A stretch of DNA of 64,000 bases from Georgenia ruanii (GCF_009193175.1 NZ_VUKE01000013.1:1-64000); one strand, 5' to 3'; counted from the stretch's first letter, positions 15,988 to 25,635 are shown. Numbers and translations: made by a program. Notes: generated by a model not told the origin, from the letters alone.

Positions 15988-16515
15988 TCAGCCGGCCGCC
16001 GCCTCCCGGACGGGGACGCCGGTGAGCGGCGCGCCGCCGCCGACGGTGCGCCGCGCGAGTGCCCGGGCGAGCCGGGCGATGCCCCAGGCCTCCCCCGCGG
16101 CGACGACGACGAAGGCGCCCAGCACGAGGACCACCAGCAGGAGCCGGGACCCGCCGGCCCGGACGAGCTCAGCGGCGTCGTCCTGCACCGCGATGTTGAC
16201 GGCCTCGAAGAGGAGGAACGCCGCGCCCAGCGCCAGCAGCCCGTAGCCGGTCCGCCGGGCCCCCAGGGCCGTGGTCAGCGCGCCGGGCAGCATGGCACCG
16301 ACGAACACGAGGACGATGAAGAAGGTGCCGAGCGCCGAGAAGCGCGTCTCCCCGTCGCCGAGGAGGGCGACCAGCCGCATGAGCAGCCGCGCCATCGCAC
16401 CGGCGAGCACGCCGACCGCCACGGCGGCGAGCAGGCCGGCCAGCACGCGGGTGCCGATGGTCCTGAGCATGGAGGGGTCCGTTCGTCCGGGGCGGTCGTC
16501 GTCGACCGCCTGCAC
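15988..16515 (-). CDS. Four-helix integral membrane protein
   Basis: A 175-residue membrane protein with about four hydrophobic helices (residues about 22-40, 55-80, 88-108, 122-145) and a short charged C-terminus. I recognise no family. The GTG at 16515 is chosen because a TAGGCT -10 lies 6 nt before it, a leaderless arrangement; a shorter start at 16470 (ATG, just before the first helix) has no clear Shine-Dalgarno. It is divergent from another small membrane protein whose -10 is the same hexamer. Confidence 0.65.
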   Translation of the reverse strand: MQAVDDDRPGRTDPSMLRTIGTRVLAGLLAAVAVGVLAGAMARLLMRLVALLGDGETRFSALGTFFIVLVFVGAMLPGALTTALGARRTGYGLLALGAAFLLFEAVNIAVQDDAAELVRAGGSRLLLVVLVLGAFVVVAAGEAWGIARLARALARRTVGGGAPLTGVPVREAAAG

Positions 16516-16521
16516 GCCCCG

Positions 16522-16527
16522 AGCCTA
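16522..16527 (-). promoter_or_regulatory. -10 box (leaderless) for the membrane protein gene
   Basis: TAGGCT on the minus strand, 6 nt before the GTG at 16515. The opposite gene has the identical hexamer 7 nt before its ATG. Confidence 0.5.
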
Positions 16528-16598
16528 GGAACGTCATCCGTTCCGGTCATTCCCGAATTTCTGGGGCAGTTCCTCGCCCGCCCCATGACGGGCCGCCC

Positions 16599-16604
16599 TA
16601 GGCT
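16599..16604 (+). promoter_or_regulatory. -10 box (leaderless) for the DUF2975-like gene
   Basis: TAGGCT followed by 7 nt and the ATG at 16612. It supports that start over the ATG at 16585, which lies upstream of the box. Confidence 0.55.
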
Positions 16605-16611
16605 CCGGCGC

Positions 16612-17277
16612 ATGTCCCGATCTCTTCTCGGCGTCCTCGCCGCGCTCGCGGGCCTGGCCTCCATGGCGGTGCTCATCACCGTGCCGACGGTCCAGTGCCT
16701 GGCGTGCCAGGCGTCCCTGCGATCGTCCGACCAGACCCTGGTCCGTCTCTTCACCGAGCGGGAGCGCGAGTTCTATGCGGCCGCCTACGCCGAGCTGCTC
16801 GCCCTGTTCCTGTTCGTCTGGTTCCTGGCCTACCTGTACGGCGAGCTGCGCCGGGTGGCGCCGGGCCGGGTCCTCGCCACCGTGGTGGTCATCGCCGGCG
16901 GGCTGTTCGGTGCCGGCGTGCTCATCCAGGTCCTGCTCTCGCTGGCCGCCACCACGGTCGCCGAGAGCGGTGACGCGACCATCGCCCGGGTGGTGTTTGC
17001 CGTCTCGTACGACGGCGCCTTCGCTCTCGCCGCGCCGGTGGCCGCGCTGGTGGGTGCGACGAGCCTGGCCATCCTGCGGTCGCGGTGGCTCCCGCGGGCG
17101 TTGGGGTGGGCGGGGCTGCCGGTGGTGCTCGTCGCGCTGGCGTGGATCACGCCGGGCATCGGTGCCGTCGGCGGCATGGCCTGGTTGGTGGCGCTGGGCG
17201 TGTGTCTGGGGGCGCAGGCCCTCCGCACGCGTGCGCCGGTCGCGCCTGCCGCGGCCCCGGTGGCGGAGCCGTCGTGA
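16612..17277 (+). CDS. DUF2975-like membrane protein
   Basis: A 221-residue membrane protein with about four to five helices. The first helix is followed by an external loop with CLACQ, then LFTEREREFYAAAYAELL. The pattern of a cysteine-bearing first loop and four helices resembles DUF2975 proteins, but the match is loose. The start is set by the leaderless -10 TAGGCT at 16599. No partner gene is linked; the downstream neighbour is convergent. Function unknown. Confidence 0.7.
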   Translation: MSRSLLGVLAALAGLASMAVLITVPTVQCLACQASLRSSDQTLVRLFTEREREFYAAAYAELLALFLFVWFLAYLYGELRRVAPGRVLATVVVIAGGLFGAGVLIQVLLSLAATTVAESGDATIARVVFAVSYDGAFALAAPVAALVGATSLAILRSRWLPRALGWAGLPVVLVALAWITPGIGAVGGMAWLVALGVCLGAQALRTRAPVAPAAAPVAEPS

Positions 17278-17290
17278 CCCGGTGCGGCGC

Positions 17291-19771
17291 CTACCGCCTG
17301 GTGAGGCTCCGCCCCGCCCGTCGCGCCTGAGGCGCGGCGCGCCGCCTCGGGCTCTCCGTCGCCCGGGCCGCCGCACCGACCCCGAGCACCTGGCCCAGGC
17401 GCCCCGTGGCCTCGCGCAGCTGGGTGGTCCCGCTGCGCGGCCACAGCGCCGCCCGCACCCGGGCGCGCCAGGGGGCGGCCGCCCGCACCTGGCGGGTCAC
17501 CTCGCGCACGTCGTCGACCATGGTTCCCACGGCGGCGCCGCCGGGGGCGTACCGCGCGGCCTCCACCCGCCCGGCCGCGCGGGCCAGGGCCCGGGCGCCG
17601 TCCGCGTCCAGCGGCGCGGCGCGCGCGTAGTGGGCCCGCAGCTGGCGCGGGGTGGCCGCGCGCGGGGCGGTCACGCCGAGGTCGGTCAGGGTCGCGGTGA
17701 GGGCCTCCCACTCCCCCTCGACCGCGGCCGCGTCGTCGCCGGCCCGGCGCCGGGCACCCCTGCGCCGCCACCGGCCGGCCAGCGGGACCAGCGCGCCGAG
17801 CAGCACCAGGGCGACGCCGACGCCCGCGCCCGCCACGAACCGCCGCGCCCCGTCCCACCAGGCCGGCTCGTCCAGCACCGGGGTGTCGCCGAGGCCCGTG
17901 CCCATGCTGGGCCGCTCGGCCGCCGCCGTCGGGGCGGGGGCGGGCGCGGGCTGGATCGGCGCCCCGGGGGTGCGGTAGACGGGCGCGGTGCCGGACCGGG
18001 CGCCGGGGGTCGGCTCGAACCGGGTCCACCCCAGGCCGGTGATGTACAGCTCGGGCCAGGCGTGTGCGTCCGCCGCGACGACGGTGCGGGCGCCGTCCTC
18101 GCCCTTCTCGCCGGGCAGGAAGCCCACCGCGAGCCGGGCCGGGATGTCGGCGGCCCGGGCGATCATGACCATCGCGGTGGCGAACTGGACGCAGTAGCCC
18201 ACCTTGGTCTCGAGGAAGTTGCTGATGGGGTCGAGCGGCTGCCCGTCCGGGCCGGGCACCGGGTCGGCCAGGGTGAGGGAGTACCGGAACGCGCTGCCGC
18301 GCAGGTAGGACTGGATGGCCATGCCGGCCTGCTCCTGGCTGGTCGCGCCCCCGGTGAGCTTCTGGGCGAGCGCCGTCGCCACCGGCGCGGAGGCCGGGTC
18401 CACGGCCAGGGTGGCGGGATCGGCGTCCGGCGGCGGGCCGCCCTGCCCCATCCCCTCGGGCAGGGCGCCGAGGAGGCGCCAGTAGCTCGCCCCGTAGCTC
18501 TCCGGGCGCTCGGCGACGACGACGGCGCCGGTCGCCGGCCGCATGCCCCACCGGATCGAGCCGAAGTCGGCGTTGGTGAGCGTGGCCGGGACCGCGACCT
18601 GCGGGGCGCGCAGCTCGTTGTGGAACACCGTCAGGGAGTGCTGCTCGACGTCGATGCCGCCCGGGGGCAGCGGGTACCCCTGCTGCACCGGCGGCTCCTC
18701 CGGGCCGGGCACCCAGCGCCGCCCGTCGTAGGTGGTGCTCACCGCGACGCGCAGCGGGGTGCCCATCGGGTCGTCGGTGCGGTAGCGCAGCACGGGCCGG
18801 GTGCTGCGGCTGGCGAGGTCGGCGGCCAGGTCGAGGGTGTCGGTGAAGGTCACCGGGCCGTCCTGGGCCTGGCCGGCGGCGCGGACCAGTCCCTGGGCCA
18901 GGACGGTGGGCGGCAGGTGGGGCAGCGCGGCGGGCACGAGCAGCGCGAGGACGACGGCGACGGCGCCCACCACCCGGCCCCAGCGGGCGTAGCCCTGCGC
19001 GCCCTGGCGCACGCCGCGCTCGGCCTCGGCGCGGTCGTGGCTGAAGGGGTCCTCGTGCTCACCCCGGGCCGCCTCGCCCCGGGCTCGGCCCTCGCTCTGC
19101 GTTGCGCCCTCGCTCCTGGATCCGTTCTCGCTCCGGGTCTCGCCGCGGCGCCAGGCCCGGATCTCGCCCACCCCCTGCCGGCCGACGAGCAGCAGCCAGG
19201 CGGCCGCCGGGGCGAGGAAGAACTTCGGGTGCAGCGCGACCCCGGTGCCCGACGCGCTGACGGTCAGCACGGCCAGCAACGGCAGCCCGGCCAGCGCCGG
19301 GGACCGGCGGGTGACCGCGAGCGCGTCGACGGCGAGCCCCACCAGCGCGATCGCCACGACGACGACGAGCACCATGCCCGGGCGGGCGGTGACCGGCACC
19401 GTCTCGTCCCGGATGGTGGCGATGCCCTCCCCCACGAGCCGGGCCGCCTCGCTCACCGCCGCGAGCCGGGGCAGCCCGAGCCAGTGGTATCCCGGCACGA
19501 GGATCCACGACAGCACCAGGGCGGCGACCGCCGCCTGCAGCGCGACGACGGCGGGCCCGGAGCGGTCGGCGCCGCGGGCCAGCGCCCCGGTGACGGCGAT
19601 GACGCCGAGCCCGGTCAGCGCCGGCAGCAGCCAGCTCGCGTCGCTCAGCAGCAGGGTGACCGGCCAGCTCGCCACCGCGGTCGTCAGGGCCGCCAGCCCC
19701 GCCTGGGGCCACCGCGCCCGGTCGGAGCGGAGCCCGACCAGGACCCGCTGCGCGACGTCGGCCGCGCTCAC
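17291..19771 (-). CDS. Transglutaminase-like membrane protein (TgpA type)
   Basis: An 826-residue protein with about six N-terminal membrane helices (residues 20-215), a charged insertion (about 215-260), another helix, then a periplasmic-side transglutaminase core and a final helix near residue 640 with a cytosolic tail. The core shows GYCVQFATAMV (Cys about 527) and DAHAWPELYI (His about 570). The third member of the triad falls in FEPTPG, where Glu replaces the usual Asp, as in many actinobacterial relatives. The GTG overlaps the DUF58 stop as GTGA. With MoxR and DUF58 this makes a standard three-gene module, thought to assemble or modify surface protein complexes. Confidence 0.9.
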   Translation of the reverse strand: MSAADVAQRVLVGLRSDRARWPQAGLAALTTAVASWPVTLLLSDASWLLPALTGLGVIAVTGALARGADRSGPAVVALQAAVAALVLSWILVPGYHWLGLPRLAAVSEAARLVGEGIATIRDETVPVTARPGMVLVVVVAIALVGLAVDALAVTRRSPALAGLPLLAVLTVSASGTGVALHPKFFLAPAAAWLLLVGRQGVGEIRAWRRGETRSENGSRSEGATQSEGRARGEAARGEHEDPFSHDRAEAERGVRQGAQGYARWGRVVGAVAVVLALLVPAALPHLPPTVLAQGLVRAAGQAQDGPVTFTDTLDLAADLASRSTRPVLRYRTDDPMGTPLRVAVSTTYDGRRWVPGPEEPPVQQGYPLPPGGIDVEQHSLTVFHNELRAPQVAVPATLTNADFGSIRWGMRPATGAVVVAERPESYGASYWRLLGALPEGMGQGGPPPDADPATLAVDPASAPVATALAQKLTGGATSQEQAGMAIQSYLRGSAFRYSLTLADPVPGPDGQPLDPISNFLETKVGYCVQFATAMVMIARAADIPARLAVGFLPGEKGEDGARTVVAADAHAWPELYITGLGWTRFEPTPGARSGTAPVYRTPGAPIQPAPAPAPTAAAERPSMGTGLGDTPVLDEPAWWDGARRFVAGAGVGVALVLLGALVPLAGRWRRRGARRRAGDDAAAVEGEWEALTATLTDLGVTAPRAATPRQLRAHYARAAPLDADGARALARAAGRVEAARYAPGGAAVGTMVDDVREVTRQVRAAAPWRARVRAALWPRSGTTQLREATGRLGQVLGVGAAARATESPRRRAAPQARRAGRSLTRR

Positions 19772-21132
19772 CGGGCCACCGCCGGCGGGGCGGCGGTCCC
19801 GGCCGGCTCCGCCGTCCCCGTCGCCGTCCCCGTCGGAACCGCGGCGGTGGGGGCCGTCGCGGCCGGCACCGTCCGGGCCGCCGTGCGGTCGGGCGGCGCC
19901 GCGGTCGCGGCGCGCCAGACCGTGCTCGGCGGGTCCCCGGCACGGGCGACCGCGGTGCGCCAGCCCCCCGCGCGGGCGAGCCGGGCGAGGCGGTCCGCCC
20001 GGTCCGCGGCGCCGGGGCCGGGCGGGTCGGCCAGCGCCCCGGGAGCGAAGGTCTCGGCGCGCACCAGCAGGAGCACCCCCGCGGCCCCGTGCGGGCGGGC
20101 CGGGACCAGGCGCCGCAGCGCCGGCTCGTCGTGGTCGGTGGCCACGGCGACCACCGCGCCGGCGGGCAGCTCCCGGGCGGCGCGCAGCACCGGGTCGAGG
20201 TCGCCCCAGTGCACCCGGGCGCGGGCCAGCTCACGCAGCACGGCGTCGGCGCCGAGCACCCGCGCGGCGGTGCCCTCCCGGACGGTGTCGGCGCTGACCA
20301 GGGACAGCGACCAGCCCTGCCGGCCGAGGTGGACCGCGACGGAGGCGAGGGCGCTGACCGCCCACTCGAACGAGCCGTCCTCGTCGGTGCCCCAGTGGGC
20401 CTTGGCGCGCGAGTCCAGGACGAGGGTCGCGCGGCGGCGCGCCGGGCGCTCCTCCTGGCGCACCATGAGCTGACCGCGGTGGGCGGTGGCCGGCCAGTGC
20501 ACGCGCCGCAGGTCGTCGCCGTAGCGGTAGTGGCGGGTGCTTATGTCGTCCTCGCCCTGGGGGGCGACGCTGTGCGGGACGTGCCAGTCGCCCGCGTCCC
20601 CCTCCCGGCGCAGGCGGACGCCGCCGAGCTCGTGCACCCGCGGCAGGACGACGAGCTCGGCGGGGTCCCCCGGTTCGAGCCCGGCGCGGGTGAGGCCGAA
20701 GGGGTCGCGCAGCTCCAGGGCGAGCGGCCCCAGGGCGTAGACCCCGCGCCGGGCGGGATGGAGCCGGTAGGTCGCGGCGTGCCGCTCGCCCACCCGCAGG
20801 GGCGGCAGCACGAGGCGCGGCGCGTCGCCCAGGGCGGGGTCCAGCCGCTCGGTGGCGAGGAACGGCAGGGTGGGGCGCCGGCCCTCGTTGCGCACCTCGA
20901 GGGTCACGGTGGCCTCGCCGTCGGGCCAGAGCAGGTCCGGGGCGACGCTCCGCCGCACGCCCAACCGCGGCGTGCGGCGCCACCCGGTCAGCACGGCGAG
21001 CGCCGGCAGGGCGGCCAGGAGCACCCCGATCCGGGTGATGTCGGGGTAGCCGAGGACGACGGCGGCGAGCACGGCCGCCAGCCCGGCGGCGAGGAAGGCC
21101 AGGCCGCGGGTGGTCAGCCGCAGCGGCCTCAT
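19768..21132 (-). CDS. DUF58 domain protein (von Willebrand A-like)
   Basis: A 454-residue membrane-anchored protein. Two helices near the N-terminus (about 10-50) are followed by a beta-rich domain and the DUF58 signature GDDLRRVHWPATAHRGQLMVRQEE (quoted in part) around residue 220. This is the most conserved part of the family and lies in a vWA-like fold. After residue 410 it becomes a Thr/Ala/Pro-rich tail. Both its start (ATGA with moxR) and its stop (GTGA with the transglutaminase gene) are coupled. Its role with the MoxR chaperone is known only in outline. Confidence 0.9.
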   Translation of the reverse strand: MRPLRLTTRGLAFLAAGLAAVLAAVVLGYPDITRIGVLLAALPALAVLTGWRRTPRLGVRRSVAPDLLWPDGEATVTLEVRNEGRRPTLPFLATERLDPALGDAPRLVLPPLRVGERHAATYRLHPARRGVYALGPLALELRDPFGLTRAGLEPGDPAELVVLPRVHELGGVRLRREGDAGDWHVPHSVAPQGEDDISTRHYRYGDDLRRVHWPATAHRGQLMVRQEERPARRRATLVLDSRAKAHWGTDEDGSFEWAVSALASVAVHLGRQGWSLSLVSADTVREGTAARVLGADAVLRELARARVHWGDLDPVLRAARELPAGAVVAVATDHDEPALRRLVPARPHGAAGVLLLVRAETFAPGALADPPGPGAADRADRLARLARAGGWRTAVARAGDPPSTVWRAATAAPPDRTAARTVPAATAPTAAVPTGTATGTAEPAGTAAPPAVAR

Positions 21133-22127
21133 CGCGGGCGGCTGGGGACGGGAACGTCGGCCAGCACGGCGCCGAGCACGTCCTGGGCGCCCATGCCGCT
21201 CAGCTCCGCCTCGCTGGCGAGCAGCACCCGGTGGGCGAGGACGGGGACGAGGAGCTCCTGGACGTCGTCGGGCAGGACGTGGTCGCGGCCCTGGAGGGCG
21301 GCGCGGGCCCGGCTCGCGCGCAGCAGCTGCAGGCCCGCGCGGGGGCTGGCGCCGAGCCGCAGGTACCGGCTGGCGCGGGTGGCGGTGACCAGGTCCACCA
21401 CGTACTGCCGCACCGCCGGGCTGGCGTGAAGCCGCTCGACCACGCCGACCAGGCCGGCGACGGTGGCCGCGTCGGTGACCGGGGCCAGGCCCTCGAGCGG
21501 GGAGCCGGCGCCGTGGGTGTCGAGCATGGCGAGCTCGGCCGCCGGGGACGGGTACCCCATGGAGATGCGGGCCATGAAGCGGTCGCGCTGGGCCTCGGGC
21601 AGGGGGTAGGTGCCCTCCATCTCCAGCGGGTTCTGGGTGGCCATGACGATGAAGGGCCCGGGCAGCGGGTAGGTGCGCCCGTCGACGGTGACCTGGTGCT
21701 CCTCCATCGACTCCAGCAGCGCCGACTGGGTCTTCGGGGACGCGCGGTTGATCTCGTCGCCGACCACCACGTTGGCGAAGATCGCGCCGGGGCGGAACTC
21801 GAACGCGTGGGTGTCCTGGTTGAACACGCTGACGCCGGTGACGTCCGAGGGCAGCAGGTCCGGGGTGAACTGGATGCGCCGGACGGTGGAGTCGATGGTG
21901 TGCGCGAGCGTCTTGGCCAGCAGGGTCTTGCCCACGCCGGGCACGTCCTCGATGAGCAGGTGACCGCCGGCCAGGAGCACGGTCAGGGCGGTGCGGACCG
22001 CCTCGTCCTTGCCCTGGACCACGGTGGTCATGGCGCGGTGGACGTCGCCGACGACGGCGTGCAGGTGGTCCAGGGCGGTGTCGACGTCCCCGATGACGGC
22101 CGGTTCCATGGGCCGATGGTCCCCCAT
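21129..22127 (-). CDS. MoxR-family AAA ATPase
   Basis: A 332-residue AAA+ ATPase, presumed chaperone for the DUF58 and transglutaminase partners. Walker A is EDVPGVGKT (about residue 60), Walker B is VVGDEINRA, sensor 1 is MATQNP and the sensor 2 region follows RASRYLRLGASPRAGL. It heads the operon. Start ATG 22127 gives MGDHRP; ATG 22109 (six codons later) is an equally good alternative. Its stop overlaps the DUF58 start as ATGA. The three-gene order is conserved across actinobacteria. Confidence 0.92.
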   Translation of the reverse strand: MGDHRPMEPAVIGDVDTALDHLHAVVGDVHRAMTTVVQGKDEAVRTALTVLLAGGHLLIEDVPGVGKTLLAKTLAHTIDSTVRRIQFTPDLLPSDVTGVSVFNQDTHAFEFRPGAIFANVVVGDEINRASPKTQSALLESMEEHQVTVDGRTYPLPGPFIVMATQNPLEMEGTYPLPEAQRDRFMARISMGYPSPAAELAMLDTHGAGSPLEGLAPVTDAATVAGLVGVVERLHASPAVRQYVVDLVTATRASRYLRLGASPRAGLQLLRASRARAALQGRDHVLPDDVQELLVPVLAHRVLLASEAELSGMGAQDVLGAVLADVPVPSRPR

Positions 22128-22225
22128 GGGGCCCCTCGACGAAACCGTAATCGCCGTCCGATTTTGGGGAGGTGCGTTGTGCGGCGCCTCGCGCCGGCCG
22201 TGACGCCCGGCGCGGCGGGGTCGGG

Positions 22226-23539
22226 CTATTCGCGGATCTGCCCGTCGCCCTCGACGATCCAGGTGGTCGTGGTCAGCTCGGCCAGCCCCATCGGACCCCG
22301 GGCGTGCAGCTTCTGCGTCGAGATGCCGATCTCCGCGCCGAGGCCGAACTGGCCGCCGTCGGTGAAGCGGGAGGAGGCGTTGACGATGAGCGCGGCGGCG
22401 TCCAGCTCGGTGGTGAACCGGCGGGCGGCGCCGAGGTCGCGGGTGCAGATGACCTCGGTGTGCCCCGAGGAGTAGCGCCGAATGTGCTCGAGCGCCTCGT
22501 CGAGGGAGTCCACCACCTTCACGGCGAGGTCGAGCGAGAGGTACTCGGTCTCCCAGTCCGCCTCGGTGGCCGGCTCGAGCCGCAGGCCCGCGGGCGCCGC
22601 GGCGGCCGTGGCGTCGTCGCCGTGGATGGTCACGTCCTTCGCCCGCAGCGCCTCGAGCACCGCCGGGAGGAACTCCCCCGCCACGTCCCGGTGGACCAGG
22701 AGCGTCTCGGCGGCGTTGCACACGCCGGTGCGCTGGGTCTTGGAGTTGAGCACGATCGGCACCGCCTGCGCGACGTCGGCGCCGGCGTCGACGTAGACGT
22801 GGCAGTTGCCCACGCCGGTCTCGATGACCGGCACCACCGACTCGCGCACGACCGTCTGGATGAGGTCCGCGCCCCCGCGCGGGACGAGCACGTCGACCAG
22901 CCCGCGGGCGCGCATGAGCTCGACCGCGCCTGCCCGCCCGTGGGCGTCGATGGACTGCACCAGCTCGCGGGGCAGGCCCCGGGCGGCGAGCGCGTCGGCG
23001 AGGATCTCCACGATGACGGCGTTCGAGCTCGCGGCGGCGGAGCCACCGCGCAGGATGACGGCGTTGCCGGACTTCAGCGCCAGGCCGGCGGCGTCGACGG
23101 TGACGTTGGGCCGCGCCTCGTAGATCATCCCGACGACGCCCATCGGCACCCGCACCTGACGCAGGCGCAGCCCGTTGGGCAGCGTCGAGCCGCGCACCAC
23201 CTCGCCCACCGGGTCCGGCAGGGCCGCGAGCTCGCGCAGCGCGTCGGCGATCGCGCCGATGCGGTCCGCGTCGAGGGCCAGCCGGTCGAGCAGGGAGGTC
23301 TTCATGCCCGCGTCCCGGCCGCGCTCGAGGTCGGCGCCGTTCGCCTCGATGATGCGCGCGGCGCCGGCGACCAGGGCGTCCGCCATGGCGTGCAGCGCGG
23401 CGTCCTTCTGGGCCCGGGTGGCGGTCGCGAGCGCCCGCGAGGCGTGCTTCGCGGCTCGGGCGACGTCGACGACGGCGGCGCGCACGTCGACGGCGGACGC
23501 GGCCGGCTCCTGCGCGGGCGAGACAAGGGTGTCGCTCAT
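22226..23539 (-). CDS. proA: Glutamate-5-semialdehyde dehydrogenase (gamma-glutamyl phosphate reductase)
   Basis: Second enzyme of proline synthesis: NADPH-dependent reduction of gamma-glutamyl phosphate to glutamate semialdehyde. The 437-residue protein belongs to the aldehyde dehydrogenase superfamily. Catalytic Cys is in [12 protein letters not shown] (about residue 270), the cofactor loop is [15 protein letters not shown], and the C-terminal [22 protein letters not shown] is diagnostic of ProA. ATG 23539 is preferred over a TTG two codons upstream. The proB partner is not in this window. Confidence 0.96.
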   Translation of the reverse strand: MSDTLVSPAQEPAASAVDVRAAVVDVARAAKHASRALATATRAQKDAALHAMADALVAGAARIIEANGADLERGRDAGMKTSLLDRLALDADRIGAIADALRELAALPDPVGEVVRGSTLPNGLRLRQVRVPMGVVGMIYEARPNVTVDAAGLALKSGNAVILRGGSAAASSNAVIVEILADALAARGLPRELVQSIDAHGRAGAVELMRARGLVDVLVPRGGADLIQTVVRESVVPVIETGVGNCHVYVDAGADVAQAVPIVLNSKTQRTGVCNAAETLLVHRDVAGEFLPAVLEALRAKDVTIHGDDATAAAAPAGLRLEPATEADWETEYLSLDLAVKVVDSLDEALEHIRRYSSGHTEVICTRDLGAARRFTTELDAAALIVNASSRFTDGGQFGLGAEIGISTQKLHARGPMGLAELTTTTWIVEGDGQIRE

Positions 23540-23716
23540 GGCCAACAGCGTACGGTGACCGCCCGAGTACCGGTATGACGCTGCTCACCAACTGGGCACG
23601 GGAGGGCGCGCGCCGCGACGCGCCCTTTCCGGTTCCGGGCCCAACATCTGCCCGATCGATCCGGTCGGTTGTCGTCCGCAGCGCGGGCACGGCGAGGCCG
23701 CACGCCGGAAGTTCGT

Positions 23717-23722
23717 TAGATT
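23717..23722 (+). promoter_or_regulatory. -10 box for a leaderless start
   Basis: TAGATT with 6 nt to the ATG at 23729. No Shine-Dalgarno is present, which fits a leaderless message. Confidence 0.5.
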
Positions 23723-23728
23723 TCGGCT

Positions 23729-24550
23729 ATGGCATCCCTGTCCGACCTCGGCGAGACCCTCCAGGTGAGCGGCTGCGGCCTGCGGTACTGGAACCACGGC
23801 GAGGGCGGCCCTGTGGTGCTCACCCACGGCGCCGGCACCGACCACACCGTCTTCGACGCGCAGGTGCGTTTCCTCACCGAGGCCGGGCACCGCGTCATCG
23901 CCTGGGACCGCCGCGGCAGCGGCGAGTCCGGCCCGTGGGACGCGCCGTTCGACGTCGACCGGGCCACCGAGGACCTCGCGAGGCTCCTCGAGGTGCTCGG
24001 CCTGGTCCGACCCGTCCTCGTCGGGCAGGGCCTCGGCGGCACCATCGTCCAGGAGTACAGCCGGCGCTACCCCGCCCACGTGCGCGCGCTCGTCGTCATC
24101 GGCGCGGGCTCCAACGCCGGCCGGGTGACGCTCACCGAGCGGGTCACCGGCGCCGTCAAGGGCCAGCTGCTGCGCCGGATGCCGCCGGGCCGGCTGCGCC
24201 GCGTGCTCGCCCAGCGCTCGGCGACCAGCCGCGCCGGGCGCACCTACGCGGCCCAGGCCTACGCCCGGATGCAGCCCGAGCGGCTGCTGGAGGAGTGGAC
24301 CGCCACCTGGCGCTTCCGCACGCGCAAGCGCTTCTACCGCACCCCGGTCCCGCTGTGCCTGGTGCGCGGGGAGGCCGACCACACCGGCACCGTCGACAGC
24401 TCGATGCGCCGCTGGGCCCCGCGCGAGCTCACCCGCCAGGTCGTCATCCCCGACGCCGGCCACCTCGCCACCCTCGACGCGCCGGAGGCCGTCAACGCCG
24501 TGCTGGCCGACTTCCTCGAGCGCATCCACCCCGCCGAACGGGCGTGGTGA
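23729..24550 (+). CDS. Alpha/beta hydrolase-fold protein lacking the nucleophile Ser
   Basis: A 273-residue alpha/beta-hydrolase fold: LTHGAGTDHTVFD forms the oxyanion-hole region, WDRRGSGESG follows strand 4, GEADHTG is the acid-turn region and PDAGHLATLDAPEAV holds the catalytic-type His. The nucleophile elbow, however, reads LVGQGLGGTI where active enzymes have GHSLGG. Ser is replaced by Gly (codon GGC at about 24027) and His by Gln, so classic ester hydrolysis is not expected. It could be a non-hydrolytic binder or use another chemistry. The rest of the fold is intact, so decay is not evident. Leaderless start. Confidence 0.8.
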   Translation: MASLSDLGETLQVSGCGLRYWNHGEGGPVVLTHGAGTDHTVFDAQVRFLTEAGHRVIAWDRRGSGESGPWDAPFDVDRATEDLARLLEVLGLVRPVLVGQGLGGTIVQEYSRRYPAHVRALVVIGAGSNAGRVTLTERVTGAVKGQLLRRMPPGRLRRVLAQRSATSRAGRTYAAQAYARMQPERLLEEWTATWRFRTRKRFYRTPVPLCLVRGEADHTGTVDSSMRRWAPRELTRQVVIPDAGHLATLDAPEAVNAVLADFLERIHPAERAW

Positions 24551-24711
24551 CGCCGGCCGCGGCGTGGTGACCGCGGCCCTGGTCTAGTCTTCGCGGCCGC
24601 GGTCGCGGCCTGGCCTTCCCGGCCCTGGGGACCCCGGCCCCGGCCGAGCACGCCGGCGGACGCCGAGCGACCGGGTTGCGGCCGCTCCCCGGCCGTCCGA
24701 GGCTCGGGGGC

Positions 24712-25635
24712 ATGAAGGCAGCAGCGATCCAGTCCTTCGACGGCCCCGACGCCCTCGAGATCACCGAGCTCGACGCCCCGCCCCTCGGCCCGGACACGCT
24801 CCTCGTCGAGATGGCGGCGGCGAGCATCAACCCCGTCGACTGGCAGATCCTCCACGGCCGGCTGCGGGGCGCCTTCTACCATCACCTGCCGGTGGTGCCC
24901 GGCTGGGACGTGGCCGGCACGGTGGTCGCCGTCGGGCCCGCCGTGCGCGGCGTCGCCCCCGGAGACCGGGTCGCCGCGTACGCCCGCAAGGACCACATCC
25001 AGGACGGCACCTTCGCCGAGGTGGTCTCCGTGTCGGAGCGGTCCTGGGCGCACATCCCCGACGGGGTGCCCTTCGACGTCGCCGCCTGCGTGCCGCTGGC
25101 CGGCATGACGGCCGACATGACGCTCGACGCCGCGCAGGTCGGGGCCGGCGACACCGTGCTCGTCCACGCCGCGGCCGGCGGCGTGGGCTCCTTCGCCGTG
25201 CAGCTGGCCCGGCTGCGCGGCGCCACCGTCATCGGCACGGCCAGCCCGCGCAACCACGACTACCTCGCCGGGCTGGGCGCGACCCCGGTGGCCTACGGCG
25301 AGGGCCTGGTCGAGAACGTCCGGGCCGCCGCGCCCGACGGCGTCGACGCGGTCATCGACCTCGTCGGCGGCGAGGCGCTGGACGCCACGGACCGGTTGCT
25401 GCGCGCGGGCGGCCGGGTCGCGTCCGTCCTCGACCCCAGCGTCAAGGATCGCTTCGGCGGCGCCTACGTCTTCGTCCACGCCGACCGCGAGCGCCTGGCC
25501 CGCCTGCTCGGCCTGGTGGCCGACGGGCGCCTGCGCGTGGAGATCGCCGAGCGCTTCCCGCTGGACCAGGCGCGCCGCGCGCTGCAGCTCAGCGAGGGTC
25601 GGCACGTCCGGGGCAAGCTGGTCCTCCTGCGCTGA
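24712..25635 (+). CDS. NADP-dependent MDR oxidoreductase (quinone-oxidoreductase type)
   Basis: A 307-residue medium-chain dehydrogenase/reductase without the structural zinc cysteines. MKAAAIQSFDGPDALEI is the typical start, NPVDWQILHGRLRG and PGWDVAGTVVAVG follow, and the nucleotide-binding motif is HAAAGGVGSFAVQLARLRGA (about residue 150). The C-terminal GRHVRGKLVL is conserved. It probably reduces quinones or alpha,beta-unsaturated carbonyls with NADPH. ATG 24712 follows a GGGGG tract; its promoter is not obvious. No linked partner. Confidence 0.88.
   Translation: MKAAAIQSFDGPDALEITELDAPPLGPDTLLVEMAAASINPVDWQILHGRLRGAFYHHLPVVPGWDVAGTVVAVGPAVRGVAPGDRVAAYARKDHIQDGTFAEVVSVSERSWAHIPDGVPFDVAACVPLAGMTADMTLDAAQVGAGDTVLVHAAAGGVGSFAVQLARLRGATVIGTASPRNHDYLAGLGATPVAYGEGLVENVRAAAPDGVDAVIDLVGGEALDATDRLLRAGGRVASVLDPSVKDRFGGAYVFVHADRERLARLLGLVADGRLRVEIAERFPLDQARRALQLSEGRHVRGKLVLLR

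Noticed and set aside
16775-20473. 1232-codon open frame on the plus strand
   Set aside because: Antisense to the transglutaminase and DUF58 genes, which have clear motifs and coupled starts; low-complexity Gly/Ala/Arg/His translation.
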